A stretch of DNA of 64,000 nt from Arthrobacter sp. 9V (GTDB taxonomy: Bacteria; Actinomycetota; Actinomycetes; Actinomycetales; Micrococcaceae), in the NCBI RefSeq assembly GCF_902506065.1, contig NZ_LR732912.1:914387-978386 (forward strand). Direction: 5' to 3'. The notes under the pieces were generated by a model, which saw nothing but the letters and a program-made list of their open reading frames with translations, searched no databases and was not told the origin of the DNA. The translations under genes were made by a program, and so were the position numbers. Shown here in pieces: positions 22,941 through 32,505 of this stretch; within the stretch, counting starts at the first letter, position 1; every line of letters begins with the position of its first letter.

Positions 22941-24539
22941 GTGACTGTTCGCCTTTCGGCTCCCGGCTCGCAGAGTCCGGAAAGCACGACGACGGCGGGT
23001 GGGGGCAAACGTCCCCGCCCGCCTTTCGGCGTTTCCACTGTGTCCTTGCTGGCAGTGCTGATTGCACTGTTTTCGTTGGTGCCTTTGGGCTATGTCGTCT
23101 TTATGACAGCAGCGACAGGCTGGGACACCGCCGTCGAACTTATTGTCCGGCCCCGCGTGGGTGAGCTGCTGGTGAATACCATCTTGTTGATGGTTCTGAC
23201 GGTTCCTCTGTGCCTCATTCTGGGCGTCGGTGGCGCCTGGCTGGTGGAGCGAACCAGCCTCCGGGGGCACCGCTGGTGGGCCGTCGCGCTGGCAGCGCCC
23301 TTGGCAATCCCCGCGTTCGTGAACAGCTACTCGTGGGTGTCCGCGGTTCCTTCTTTGGAGGGAATCTGGTCCGGGGTGCTGATCGCCACGTTGTCCTACT
23401 TCCCGCTGGTCTACATTCCGGCCGCTGCAACTCTGGGCAGGCTGGACCCGGCGATCGAGCAATCCGCTGCCTCGATGGGTCTTGGCCCGTGGGCTGTGTT
23501 TTTCCGCGTAGTGCTGCCGCAGCTTCGCATCGCAATGTCCGGCGGCGCTTTGCTGGTGGCCCTGCACCTGTTGGCGGAGTACGGTGCGTTCGCCATGATC
23601 CGCTTTGATACCTTCACCACCGCCATCATGGTTCAGTTCCAATCAACGTTCAACGGCACGGCAGGCAATATGCTGGCCAGCGTTCTGGTGTTCCTGTGCT
23701 TGATCCTGTTGCTCGCCGAGGTGAAGAGCCGCGGCACTGCCCGCTACGCCCGCATAGGTTCCGGGGCCCAGGCGAAAGCCACCCGGATTCCGCTCGGCCG
23801 CTACCAGGTGCCGGCTCAGCTGGGGGTGTTGGCTCTGACGCTCCTGGCATTCGGACTGCCGGTTTGGTTTGTTCTTCGCTGGACCCTGGCAGGAGGCCCG
23901 GAAGTCTGGGCAGCCGACGAATTTGTGCCGGCGCTCCTGCAAACCCTCATGTACGGGGCAGTGGGCGCTGCAGTCACTACCGTGGTGGCCTTTCCCATGG
24001 CCTACTTGGCCGTCCGGCATCCCAGCTGGTTCAGTAAACTGCTTGAGCTCTCCAATTACGTCACCAGTTCCATGCCCGGGATTGTGGTGGGCCTTGCCTT
24101 CGTTACAGTGAGCATCCGCGCCATTCCAGGGGTCTACCAAACCGCGGGCGTCCTGATCGCTGCGTACGTACTTCTTTTCGTGCCTCGCGCACTGGTCAAC
24201 CTCCGTTCCGGCCTGGCCCAGGCGCCCAAGGAGCTGGATGAGGCTGCCCAGTCCCTCGGTAAAGCTCCGCTGGTCTCCTTCTTCAGAGTTACGTTGCGGC
24301 TCACCGCGCCCGCGGCGGCCGGGGGAGCGGCCCTGGTTTTCCTCGCTATCGTCAACGAACTCACGGCCACGCTCCTGCTCTCACCTAATGGCACCCGGAC
24401 GCTGGCAACAGAGTTTTGGAGCAAGAGCAGCGAAATCGACTACACAGGCGCGGCACCCTACGCGCTGCTGATGATCCTGCTCTCGGCCCCCATGACCTAC
24501 CTCCTTTTCCAACAGTCCAAGAAAGTGGCCGGACAGTGA
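22941..24539 (+). CDS. Iron(III) ABC transporter permease
   Basis: A 532-residue permease of the FbpB type, in which two ABC membrane domains are fused in one chain (about residues 30-280 and 290-530). Each half carries an EAA loop: DPAIEQSAASMGLGPWAVFF and then ELDEAAQSLGKAPLVSFF. It starts with a GTG at 22941, four bases after the stop of the binding protein, and its own stop overlaps the next gene's GTG, indicating tight coupling. It forms the membrane channel for ferric iron, driven by the downstream ATPase. Confidence 0.93.
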   Translation: MTVRLSAPGSQSPESTTTAGGGKRPRPPFGVSTVSLLAVLIALFSLVPLGYVVFMTAATGWDTAVELIVRPRVGELLVNTILLMVLTVPLCLILGVGGAWLVERTSLRGHRWWAVALAAPLAIPAFVNSYSWVSAVPSLEGIWSGVLIATLSYFPLVYIPAAATLGRLDPAIEQSAASMGLGPWAVFFRVVLPQLRIAMSGGALLVALHLLAEYGAFAMIRFDTFTTAIMVQFQSTFNGTAGNMLASVLVFLCLILLLAEVKSRGTARYARIGSGAQAKATRIPLGRYQVPAQLGVLALTLLAFGLPVWFVLRWTLAGGPEVWAADEFVPALLQTLMYGAVGAAVTTVVAFPMAYLAVRHPSWFSKLLELSNYVTSSMPGIVVGLAFVTVSIRAIPGVYQTAGVLIAAYVLLFVPRALVNLRSGLAQAPKELDEAAQSLGKAPLVSFFRVTLRLTAPAAAGGAALVFLAIVNELTATLLLSPNGTRTLATEFWSKSSEIDYTGAAPYALLMILLSAPMTYLLFQQSKKVAGQ

Positions 24540-25702
24540 CTACTCATTCCTCCCCGGGAACCTCGGCGCCTCGCGTGGCACCCTCTGTTGCACCAACAAC
24601 GGACACTCACCTGGACATAGCCGGCGTCACCAAAAATTTTGGTTCGCAGACGGTGTTGAGGGGTGTGGATCTCTCCGTCTCGAAGGGCGGCACTACAGCC
24701 ATTGTGGGCCCTTCGGGCTCGGGCAAGACCACGTTGCTCAGGCTCATCGCCGGGTTCGAGGATCCATCAAGCGGCGCCATCAGCCTCAACGGGACCCGCG
24801 TTGCGGGGAACGGGGTCTGGGTCCCCGCGCATAAGCGGCACGTTGGCTACGTGGCCCAAGATGGCGCCCTTTTCCCCCACCTTACGGTGGGCCAGAACAT
24901 CTCTTTCGGCTTGGACGTTGGAACGCTCGACGGCGGTCGTCGCGGCGTGCGGGCACGCGTTGAGGAGTTGCTTGCCATGGTCTCGCTGGATGCGTCCATG
25001 GCAAAGCGAAGGCCACACCAGTTGTCCGGCGGTCAGCAGCAGAGGGTTGCTTTGGCCAGGGCGCTGGCCCGCGAGCCCGAATTGATGCTGCTGGATGAGC
25101 CGTTCTCAGCCCTCGACGCCGGCCTTCGGGTTGCGACGCGAAGGGCCGTAGCCAAGGTTCTCAACGACGCAGGCGTGACCACCATCCTGGTTACGCACGA
25201 CCAAGCCGAGGCATTGTCCTTCGCGGACCAGGTGGCCATCATGCGGGACGGGCAACTGGCCCAGATTGGCAACCCGTTCGTCGTTTACACTCGTCCCGCG
25301 GACCGTGCCACTGCTGAGTTCCTGGGGGAGGCCGTCATTCTGGATGCGTGGATGGAGGGCTCCCTGGCCACCTGCTCGCTGGGCGGCATTCCCGTGAGGC
25401 GCCCGCCTACGCAAGGCAAGGTCCAGCTCATGCTGCGGCCGGAGCAAATCCGGATCGCCCCGGACGGCCCCATCCGTGGGGTGGTGGTGGACACCGACTA
25501 CTTCGGACCCGAAACCACCGTGCGCATCAAGCTGGGTGCGTACTCTGCACCTGATGGGGGCAGTTCCGGCAACGCCCACCGTTACCCTGGCGGCGGAGAA
25601 GTCATCACCATCAGGCACTGGAACGCATCCATCACCAAACCCGGGACAGAGCTCTGCCTTCGGGTGGTGGGTGAGGGCGTGGCGTTCCCGGTAAGTGACT
25701 AG
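24536..25702 (+). CDS. Iron(III) ABC transporter ATP-binding protein
   Basis: A 388-residue ATPase starting at the GTG at 24536, which overlaps the permease stop (GTGA). Walker A GPSGSGKT at 58-65, signature LSGGQQQR at 163-170, Walker B LMLLDEP at 183-189 and switch histidine His221 are all intact. The C-terminal 110 residues form a TOBE-type regulatory domain (VQLMLRPEQIRIAPDGPIRG). It energises the FbpA/FbpB-like importer. A longer upstream start inside the permease gene is rejected because it adds out-of-family residues. Confidence 0.94.
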   Translation: MTTHSSPGTSAPRVAPSVAPTTDTHLDIAGVTKNFGSQTVLRGVDLSVSKGGTTAIVGPSGSGKTTLLRLIAGFEDPSSGAISLNGTRVAGNGVWVPAHKRHVGYVAQDGALFPHLTVGQNISFGLDVGTLDGGRRGVRARVEELLAMVSLDASMAKRRPHQLSGGQQQRVALARALAREPELMLLDEPFSALDAGLRVATRRAVAKVLNDAGVTTILVTHDQAEALSFADQVAIMRDGQLAQIGNPFVVYTRPADRATAEFLGEAVILDAWMEGSLATCSLGGIPVRRPPTQGKVQLMLRPEQIRIAPDGPIRGVVVDTDYFGPETTVRIKLGAYSAPDGGSSGNAHRYPGGGEVITIRHWNASITKPGTELCLRVVGEGVAFPVSD

Positions 25703-25732
25703 GCAAGGTGGCTCCGGCGCCGCCGTTCGGTC

Positions 25733-26926
25733 CTAATCCGTCTCTGCAGGTGAGCACTGGGCGGGGGCCTCGGCGAAGGTGAACCAGTCAGGGAGGGCTG
25801 CGGTGTAAGCCTCCCGGACCTGCGGGTCCTTGGTTGCTGTCCAGTCCACGGTGGCTTTGACCTCAACCTCGTTCTTGTCCCACTCGAACCAGTTGATCAT
25901 TTTCAGGGCGGGGTAGTTCTTGGGGATGGCGGGATCGAACAGTTGCCCCCACCATGCTCCCTTAATCGCCAACATGTCGGCGCCCTCGCCCGACGCGACT
26001 GTAAGAGCTGCAGTTTCGGGGATGGCGACCGGTTTGTTCCGGGCCACGCCGTAGTCCGTGTAGAAGTCAGGGACGGCTAGGTCGTTTCCGCCGGCGCCGT
26101 TGTAGGTTCCCGTGAGCTGTTGAATGAACTTCCCTGGCTCGGGGATGACGTTTGCGCCCCACGGGTAGGTGTTGCCCCAGTGGTAGAGGGACATGCCAAC
26201 CCAGTCCACTGCTTCATCGCCGGGGTAGTAGGGTGCGTATGGATCGTCGGCTCCCGTAATTGCCCCGTCTTTGTCCGTGTCCAGGGTTGCGAAGTCGGGG
26301 GTTCCGGCTACGGCCTCATACTGGCCGCCGCTGAACGGATAACCGCCGCCGTAGTTCGGTGCCCACATCATTGCGCTGCCGGTGGCCTTGGAGTGGACCG
26401 CTCCAGCCACGCGCTGATAAGCAGCAACGTACTCTGCCGGTTGCTGGCCCCAGGCGTACCAAGAGCCGTTCATCTCGTGGGCGAACCTGACGATCACCGA
26501 AACGCCTGCGTTGTTGAAACGGGCCAAGGTAGATGCCAGTTCGTCTGCTTTCTCCGACGTCACTGCCGCCAACCCCTGTTTGGGCTCCAGGGTGAGGAGC
26601 ATCGATCCACCATTGGCACGGATCTGTTCGAACGCTGCGTCAACGTTCTTTGTGTCGGTATCTGACATGGGAAAGTCGGTGAAGGTGACGGTTACTGCAG
26701 GCCGCTTACCGAGGTTGGACGCGTATTGCTCCAGCGTCTCGTGCTCCCAGTCCAGATTCACGCCTGCAAGAATTCCGTCCTTGGGTGCCAAGGGACGTGT
26801 GGGCTCGCAAACCGGGCTGGGAGCAACTGATGAGCCCGGCTGCGGGCCGGCACAACCGACGCCAAAGCCGGCTAGCAATGCGCCGCTAGTGATCACAGCG
26901 CACAATTTCTTGATCCCCCAATTCAT
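25733..26926 (-). CDS. GH26-like beta-mannanase/glycosidase, exported
   Basis: The ATG at 26926 gives 397 residues (a TTG three codons earlier is also possible). A signal peptide leads to a lipobox-like FGVGC (Cys25). The rest fits a GH26-type TIM barrel: acid/base Glu151 in VRFAHEMNGSWYAWG, DWVGMSLYHWG at 241-251, and nucleophile Glu304 in AIPETA. Between them, DTDKDGAITGADD (216-228) is an EF-hand/dockerin-like calcium loop inserted in the barrel. The likely substrate is a beta-1,4-mannan or related polysaccharide outside the cell. It is divergent from the SRPBCC gene and convergent with the iron operon. Confidence 0.85.
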   Translation of the reverse strand: MNWGIKKLCAVITSGALLAGFGVGCAGPQPGSSVAPSPVCEPTRPLAPKDGILAGVNLDWEHETLEQYASNLGKRPAVTVTFTDFPMSDTDTKNVDAAFEQIRANGGSMLLTLEPKQGLAAVTSEKADELASTLARFNNAGVSVIVRFAHEMNGSWYAWGQQPAEYVAAYQRVAGAVHSKATGSAMMWAPNYGGGYPFSGGQYEAVAGTPDFATLDTDKDGAITGADDPYAPYYPGDEAVDWVGMSLYHWGNTYPWGANVIPEPGKFIQQLTGTYNGAGGNDLAVPDFYTDYGVARNKPVAIPETAALTVASGEGADMLAIKGAWWGQLFDPAIPKNYPALKMINWFEWDKNEVEVKATVDWTATKDPQVREAYTAALPDWFTFAEAPAQCSPAETD

Positions 26927-26997
26927 GGCTTTCAATTTAGCAGCGCCGCTGTAGCATCAAAAGCAACAGCGCTTTTCGCGCGCTAAAGGAGACGGAA

Positions 26998-27456
26998 ATG
27001 TCTGAAACACCCCAAGGTACTGCTACCACCATGAGTAAGACATTCAGCCGGGAGACGCGGGTTGCCACCACTATCGATGCGCCTCCGTCCACTATCTGGC
27101 GGCTCCTCACCGATGCCAAAGGCTACCCCACCTGGAACTCCACGGTCGTTTCGGTGAACGGGGAGATCGCTCCAAGCTCCAAGATCGAGCTGGTTTCCAC
27201 CTTGGATTCCAACCGCACTTTCAAACTCAAGGTCAAAGAGTTTCAGGCGCCCACTAAGCTCGCTTGGGGTGACGCCCTGGGAACCCGGACGTACACCATT
27301 ACGGAGACCAATGATGGCCGGTCCATCTTTGAGATGGTGGAGAAAATCGGCGGTCCCGTCTTCCCGCTCTTCGCATCAAAAATCCCGTCCTTCGACGCAA
27401 GCTTTACCCAGTTTGCAGCGGATCTGAAGGCCGCTGCCGAAAAGGCCGGACAATAA
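26998..27456 (+). CDS. SRPBCC / polyketide cyclase-like protein
   Basis: A 152-residue protein with the START-like SRPBCC fold: TRVATTIDAPPSTIWRLLTD, YPTWNSTVVSVNGEIAPSSK, TKLAWGDALGTRTYTI, and the C-terminal helix FDASFTQFAADLKAAAEKA. The ATG at 26998 has an excellent AAAGGAG upstream. Members bind hydrophobic ligands in a deep pocket; no catalytic residue can be assigned. It stands alone, divergent from the GH26-like gene. Confidence 0.85.
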   Translation: MSETPQGTATTMSKTFSRETRVATTIDAPPSTIWRLLTDAKGYPTWNSTVVSVNGEIAPSSKIELVSTLDSNRTFKLKVKEFQAPTKLAWGDALGTRTYTITETNDGRSIFEMVEKIGGPVFPLFASKIPSFDASFTQFAADLKAAAEKAGQ

Positions 27457-27625
27457 CGACGGCGGCGGCAGCGTAGGCGTTTCGCCCCGGCGTTAAGGAT
27501 TCGTCAAGAAATCTCCGTTTCCGGCCACTTGGTTCATGATCGGTGCTATTTTCGGCACGGGTTGTGATGCTGAAGGTCTGCCCGGAAAGGGATCCAGTGT
27601 TCAAACATCCTCGCGAGCGTGCCTC

Positions 27626-29050
27626 ATGACGCGCGCTCCTGAAAGACTGCCCATTGGCGAGCGTTCCATCGTTCGCGGTAATCCCATGCTGGAGGCTCTT
27701 GGCCGCGAGGGAGAACGCCTGAAAGCGTCCTTGCTGCATCCGGTCCGTTCGGTGCCGCTGGCGTTCTTGGCCGTCATCATTGTTGGTGCAGGGATTTTGA
27801 TGCTGCCCGTCTCCCGGGTAGGCCAAGACGATGACATGGTCACCACTGCGTTCTTTACCGCGGTCTCCTCAGTCTGCGTCACCGGCCTGATCACGGTGGA
27901 TACTGCCACTTTCTGGACCCCGTTCGGGCAGGTGGTGATCCTGGCGCTCATCCAGGTGGGTGGTTTCGGGATCATGTCCCTGGCAAGTCTGCTGGCTTTG
28001 TTTGTGCGCAAGACCATCGGCTTGCGGGGCCAGCTCGTGGCACAGTCGGAAACCCACACTTTAAACTTCGGGGACGTGAAGTCCGTTCTGTTCCGGGTTG
28101 TGAAGATCATGGCGGTGTTTGAGTCCATCACGGCGCTGCTCCTGACGGCACGCTTCTGGATTGCCTACGACCCTGACCTCGGCACAGCTCTGTGGCATGG
28201 CATTTTCCACGCCGTCTCCGCTTTCAACAATGCAGGCTTTGCCCTTTACAGCGATAACCTGATCAGTTTCGCGGAAGACCCTTGGATCATCGTTCCCATT
28301 TGCGCGGCCATCATTGCCGGAGGCCTTGGTTTCCCCGTGATCATCCAATTGGTCAGAAACCCCTTTAGGTTCAAGAACTGGACCATTCATCTTCGCCTGA
28401 CCGTTTATGGCTATCTGCTGCTGTTCGTTGCAGGCATTGTTCTCTTCGCGGCGTTCGAATGGAACCGTCCGGAGACACTCGGGCACCTGAGCTTGGGCGG
28501 GAAGATCCTGGGTTCACTTGGCGGGGGAGTGTTTCCCAGGACGGCAGGATTCAACAGCATCGACTACGGCGCCGCCACACCGGAAACCCTGATGATCACC
28601 AACATTTTGATGTTCATTGGCGGCGGCAGTGCAGGAACGGCAGGCGGTATCAAAATCACCACCTTCCTGGTTCTGGGTTTTGCTATTTGGAACGAAATCC
28701 GTGGCCGCGAGCAAGTAACCATCGCACACCGCTCCATCAGTTCCTCCACGCAACGCCAAGCACTCACAGTTGCCCTGCTGGGCGTGGGAGCAGTCATCCT
28801 TGGGACACTGCTACTCCTCATGTCCACGGACTACAGCTTGGAGAAAGTGCTGTTCGAAACCATCTCCGCGTTCGGAACAGTAGGCCTGAGTACAGGGATT
28901 ACGTACAACCTTCCTCCCACCGCTGAGTGGGTGTTGATGGCCCTGATGTTCACAGGGCGAATTGGGACCATCACGGTTGCCTCGGCCATCGCATTGGCAT
29001 CCCGGCCACGGCTGTTCCAACTGCCCGAAGAACGCCCCATCATCGGCTGA
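27626..29050 (+). CDS. Trk/Ktr potassium uptake channel subunit (TrkH/KtrB)
   Basis: From the ATG at 27626 the product has 474 residues; earlier in-frame starts (27536) exist, but none has a good ribosome binding site. It shows the four membrane-pore-membrane repeats of the K+ transporter family. The selectivity filters are VTGL (85-88), NNAGF (201-205), RTAGFN (305-310) and TVGLS (418-422), each with its central glycine. The GGGSAGTAGGIK block marks the intramembrane loop gate. It would import K+ with a TrkA/KtrA gating protein, which is not in the window. Confidence 0.92.
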   Translation: MTRAPERLPIGERSIVRGNPMLEALGREGERLKASLLHPVRSVPLAFLAVIIVGAGILMLPVSRVGQDDDMVTTAFFTAVSSVCVTGLITVDTATFWTPFGQVVILALIQVGGFGIMSLASLLALFVRKTIGLRGQLVAQSETHTLNFGDVKSVLFRVVKIMAVFESITALLLTARFWIAYDPDLGTALWHGIFHAVSAFNNAGFALYSDNLISFAEDPWIIVPICAAIIAGGLGFPVIIQLVRNPFRFKNWTIHLRLTVYGYLLLFVAGIVLFAAFEWNRPETLGHLSLGGKILGSLGGGVFPRTAGFNSIDYGAATPETLMITNILMFIGGGSAGTAGGIKITTFLVLGFAIWNEIRGREQVTIAHRSISSSTQRQALTVALLGVGAVILGTLLLLMSTDYSLEKVLFETISAFGTVGLSTGITYNLPPTAEWVLMALMFTGRIGTITVASAIALASRPRLFQLPEERPIIG

Positions 29051-29321
29051 GCCCCGCAAAAATTCAAGGAAAATAGCTTCCAGCAGCAAGTAGTAGGCTC
29101 TCGGTTGGGCCTGAAAGACGAGTACCCGCTACTCGTGCTCAGAGAGTACCCAAGGGACTTTACTAGTCACAGCGGCTCAGGAACGACCACCAATAAACCC
29201 CCAATAGTTGGCGGTTGCACGAACCGCGGGGCCGGGGCCGGGCAAGGTACCCAAATACAGTTGTCCGGCCCCGCCGCCCTAACATGCGGCCCCTCAATGA
29301 TCCCCACTCTGAGGTGCCGTC

Positions 29322-29684
29322 CTAGTCTGTGGTCCCGCGTCCGAAGATGACGCCGCCACTGTGCACAGGTCGGATTTCCACCCCACCGCCGGTGAGGATG
29401 GAAGGGTCCTTGCTGGCCATTTCCAGCGCCTCATCTATGTCTGTCGCGTGGAGAATGTAGAAGCCAGCCACCACGTCACCGTCGGCGGCGTAAGGGCCCA
29501 CTGCGGTGCCGGCTATGCGAATAGTGCGCGCATGCTCCCGGGGAGTCAGGGCGTAAGCGATTCGCATGCGTTCTGTGGCCACGAGGGAGTCAAAGTGCTC
29601 GTCGCATTCCTTGAGCTCCTCTTTCGTGGCGCTGGGCGCATGCAAGGAGTCATTAGCGTAGATAAGCACTGCATATTCAGGCAT
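29322..29684 (-). CDS. YciI-family protein
   Basis: A 120-residue product of the YciI/DGPF superfamily: PEYAVLIYANDSLHAPSATK at the start, RIAYALTPREHARTIRI, DGDVVAGFYILHATDIDEAL, and the C-terminal GGGVEIRPVHSGG. The ATG has GAGAGGAAC upstream. Family members have a ferredoxin-like fold and are linked to sigma factor neighbourhoods or aromatic catabolism, but neither is present here. The 271 bases between this gene and the Trk gene hold no gene I can support, only a GC-rich inverted pair of GGCCGG/CCGGCC segments. Confidence 0.88.
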   Translation of the reverse strand: MPEYAVLIYANDSLHAPSATKEELKECDEHFDSLVATERMRIAYALTPREHARTIRIAGTAVGPYAADGDVVAGFYILHATDIDEALEMASKDPSILTGGGVEIRPVHSGGVIFGRGTTD

Positions 29685-29911
29685 GTGTTCCTCTCTGGTT
29701 GACGCGCTTTGGAGGTGATACCAATGTGATGGCCTTGCTTCGACACTCTTTCTGAAAAGGGCTTGATCTGCAATGCCTCTTCCCGGGCGTCCTGCGCGGA
29801 CGTAGGCTGTGATTCGGAGAGCCGGGAAGCCTGGTCGGCCCGCTGGCTGTTTTGCCCGCGGAACGGCCTTGGCGTCCGCCTTGGTTGTTGGACCGAGGGA
29901 CAGGATCCGCT

Positions 29912-30829
29912 ATGCCTTCATCACCAGAACCTGTCATCAAAGCAGTGCAGCTGGGCAAAACCTTCGGCAGGACACGTGCGCTGGACGGGCTGAACCTGTC
30001 TGTCCGTCCGGGCGAAGTCCACGGTTTCCTGGGGCCCAACGGGGCCGGCAAATCCACCACCTTGCGCATTCTTTTGGGACTGATGCGCCCAACGTCCGGA
30101 ACGGCACGGGTTTTCGGTTTGGATCCCTGGAAGGACCCGGTCCGCGCGCACCGGGACGTCGCTTACGTTCCCGGCGATGTCAGCCTGTGGCCGAACCTCT
30201 CCGGAGGGGAGATCATCGATCTTCTGACAGGATTGCGCGGTGGTGTGGACGAAGCTCTGCGACGTGCATTGATCGAGGAATTCGAGTTGGATCCGCGGCG
30301 TAAGGCGAGGACGTATTCCAAGGGAAACCGCCAGAAAGTGGCACTGATCGCAGCCTTCGCGCGCCCGGCCCGCCTATATCTGCTGGATGAACCCAGCGCG
30401 GGCTTGGATCCTGTCATGGAGTCGGTGTTCCGCCGTCATGTTCAGCGCGTGGCCGCCAACGGTGCCACGGTGCTGCTTTCCAGCCACATCCTCAGCGAGG
30501 TTGAACAGCTGTGCGAAAGGGTGACCATTATCCGCGCCGGACGCGCCGTGGAATCAGGGACACTTGCAGAGTTGCGCCACCTGAAGCTCACCCATTTCAG
30601 GATTCAAGCGTCCGACGGCGCGTTGCTGGCTGGGGTGCCGGGCGTGCACGATGTGGTCTCAGCGGGAGATGTTGTTGAGTTCGATGTGGACCCTGCCGAT
30701 CTTGCGCCGGTGTTGGAGGCAGCCGCTGCGGCCGGTATCACGGGTTTGACGGTTTCCCCGCCGTCACTGGAGTCCCTGTTCCTGAGCCACTACAGCCATG
30801 ACACCACCGTGAATAGCAGGGCGCGCTGA
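29912..30829 (+). CDS. ABC exporter ATP-binding protein
   Basis: A 305-residue ATPase from the ATG at 29912 (AGGA about nine bases upstream). Walker A GPNGAGKS at 41-48, Walker B LYLLDEP, and switch histidine in SSHILSEVEQ are normal. The signature reads YSKGNRQKV rather than LSGGQ, a variant seen in ATPases of the DrrA/antibiotic-resistance type. A C-terminal domain of about 85 residues follows. The stop shares one base with the start of the permease gene. It probably exports a hydrophobic compound. Confidence 0.9.
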   Translation: MPSSPEPVIKAVQLGKTFGRTRALDGLNLSVRPGEVHGFLGPNGAGKSTTLRILLGLMRPTSGTARVFGLDPWKDPVRAHRDVAYVPGDVSLWPNLSGGEIIDLLTGLRGGVDEALRRALIEEFELDPRRKARTYSKGNRQKVALIAAFARPARLYLLDEPSAGLDPVMESVFRRHVQRVAANGATVLLSSHILSEVEQLCERVTIIRAGRAVESGTLAELRHLKLTHFRIQASDGALLAGVPGVHDVVSAGDVVEFDVDPADLAPVLEAAAAAGITGLTVSPPSLESLFLSHYSHDTTVNSRAR

Positions 30830-32448
30830 TGTCCGGCGTGGTGGCCCTGCTCCTGGCTCAGGCGCGAAGGGAACGGGTGCTGTTGCCGGTCTGGATTCTG
30901 GGGATCGCCTTTTTGGGCTTCATCATTGCCAACGCGGTGGCCACGGAGTTCGGAGACCAAGCCTCCCGCGCGGCGATTATCACAGTGGCCGCGGCGAGTC
31001 CGGCGTTCCTCTTCATTCGTGGTCTCCCTGACGGGACTGGAATTGGGGCGGTGGTCTTCTTTCAGGGCTATTCGTTCATTGCTGTCCTTGCCGGGTTGAT
31101 GAGCACGTTTCTGGTGGTCCGGCACACTCGGACGGATGAAGAACTCGGCCGGGCGGAACTGATTGGTTCCACACCGGTTCGCCGGACCGCACCGCTGACG
31201 GCCACTCTTGTCCTGGGCACCATAGCGAATCTAATGCTGGCCTTATGCATGGCAGTGGGTTTCCTTGCTGCGGGCCTGCCCGTGGCCGGGGCTTTCACAG
31301 CCGGCGCCGCAGTGGGAGCTGTTGGTGTGTTCTTTGTAGCCATCAGTGCAGTGGCCGCGCAGATCATGCCGTCGGGCCGGGCAGCCAACGGTGCGGCCGC
31401 CGCATTGGTGGGTGCCGCGTACTTTACGCGGGGCATCGGGGACGCTTTTGGTACTCCGTCCGCTGATTTAACCCAGGTGAGCAGTGGCTGGTTTTCGTGG
31501 CTCTCGCCCATCGGCTGGGGCCAACAGTCACGGCCGTTCTCCGTGGCCGACCCCATACCGTTGCTGGTCCTCACCGTCTTCAGTGTGGTTCTGGGAGTAG
31601 CCGTGGTAGCGCTGAGGAGCAGGAGGTACTTGGGCGAAAGCCTGCTGGCCGATCGTGCGGGACGGGACAGGGCCGCCGTCGGGGGCTTATCCCTCCTGGG
31701 GTTGGCGCTGCGCCAACAGCGGTTCATCCTGCTGGGTTGGTGCGTCTTCGCATCCTTGCTCGGCAGTATTGCCGGGGGCCTGGGACCCGTGGTCACCAAA
31801 GTGATCGGGGGCAACCAGTCGCTCCGTGAGCTGATTCTCCGGTTGGTGCCTGGAGGCAGCGGAGAACTCATCGATGTCTTCACCACCGCGCTGCTGGGCC
31901 TGGGTGGGGTGATTGCGGCGGCAGCAGGCATCCAGGTTGTGCTGAGGTTACGCGCAGAAGAAGCCGAGGGCCGGGCCGAACTGCTCCTTGCCACACCACA
32001 TTCCCCGTCGCGCTGGCTCGCCGCGAACCTTGTCCTCGCCACAGCTTCTGCAGTGATCGTCGCTGTGGTGGCCGGCTCCGCAGCAACCGTTGGGCTGGCC
32101 CTCTCGGGTGTTGAAAGCGGCCCTCCTGGCCTGCTGGTTGGCGCCGCGCTGGCGCACGTACCGGCCGCCGTCGTGTTCGTGGCGGTGACTGCGGTGGCGT
32201 TCGCAACCGTTCCGCGGGTGAGTATCGCCGTCGGGTGGGGGTTCCTGGCCGTGGGGCTGGTTCTGGGACAGTTCGGGGAGCTCATGCGACTGCCGGTCTG
32301 GCTGCAGGACCTGAGTCCGTTCCGCCACTCATCCGCGATGCCTGTTGAAGCGTTCAACCCCGTAGCTTCGTTCACCATGACCGGTGTTGCACTGGCCGGA
32401 GCAGCGCTCGCCTGCTACCTGCTCAGGCACCGGGACCTCACTGCATGA
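30829..32448 (+). CDS. ABC-2 type exporter permease
   Basis: A 539-residue membrane protein with about 12 helices in two similar halves, typical of actinobacterial permeases annotated as antibiotic or polyketide exporters. The first half begins VALLLAQARRERVLLPVWIL; a second set begins LLGLALRQQRFILLGWCVFA. The conserved MSTFLVVRHTRTDEELGRAE and VLRLRAEEAEGRAELLLATP segments, with paired acidic residues, are repeated between halves. Its ATG overlaps the ATPase stop (TGATG), so the two form one exporter. The substrate is unknown; no biosynthesis genes are adjacent. Confidence 0.9.
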   Translation: MSGVVALLLAQARRERVLLPVWILGIAFLGFIIANAVATEFGDQASRAAIITVAAASPAFLFIRGLPDGTGIGAVVFFQGYSFIAVLAGLMSTFLVVRHTRTDEELGRAELIGSTPVRRTAPLTATLVLGTIANLMLALCMAVGFLAAGLPVAGAFTAGAAVGAVGVFFVAISAVAAQIMPSGRAANGAAAALVGAAYFTRGIGDAFGTPSADLTQVSSGWFSWLSPIGWGQQSRPFSVADPIPLLVLTVFSVVLGVAVVALRSRRYLGESLLADRAGRDRAAVGGLSLLGLALRQQRFILLGWCVFASLLGSIAGGLGPVVTKVIGGNQSLRELILRLVPGGSGELIDVFTTALLGLGGVIAAAAGIQVVLRLRAEEAEGRAELLLATPHSPSRWLAANLVLATASAVIVAVVAGSAATVGLALSGVESGPPGLLVGAALAHVPAAVVFVAVTAVAFATVPRVSIAVGWGFLAVGLVLGQFGELMRLPVWLQDLSPFRHSSAMPVEAFNPVASFTMTGVALAGAALACYLLRHRDLTA

Positions 32449-32505
32449 GGCACTCGGGGCGATCGCCGGTGTCAGGAGGCTTGGCCACCCTGCCCTTCCG
32501 TCGTT

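Noticed and set aside
22187..23038. 283-codon open frame on the minus strand
   Set aside because: Antisense to the iron-binding protein gene, with no motif.
29677..30069. Minus-strand frame of 130 codons
   Set aside because: Antisense to the ABC ATPase start region, Arg/Pro/Ser-rich and without family signs.
31068..32378. Long open frame (436 codons) on the minus strand
   Set aside because: It lies fully antisense to the ABC permease, is rich in Arg, Pro, Ser and Thr, and has no fold or motif; it is a product of high GC in the real gene.
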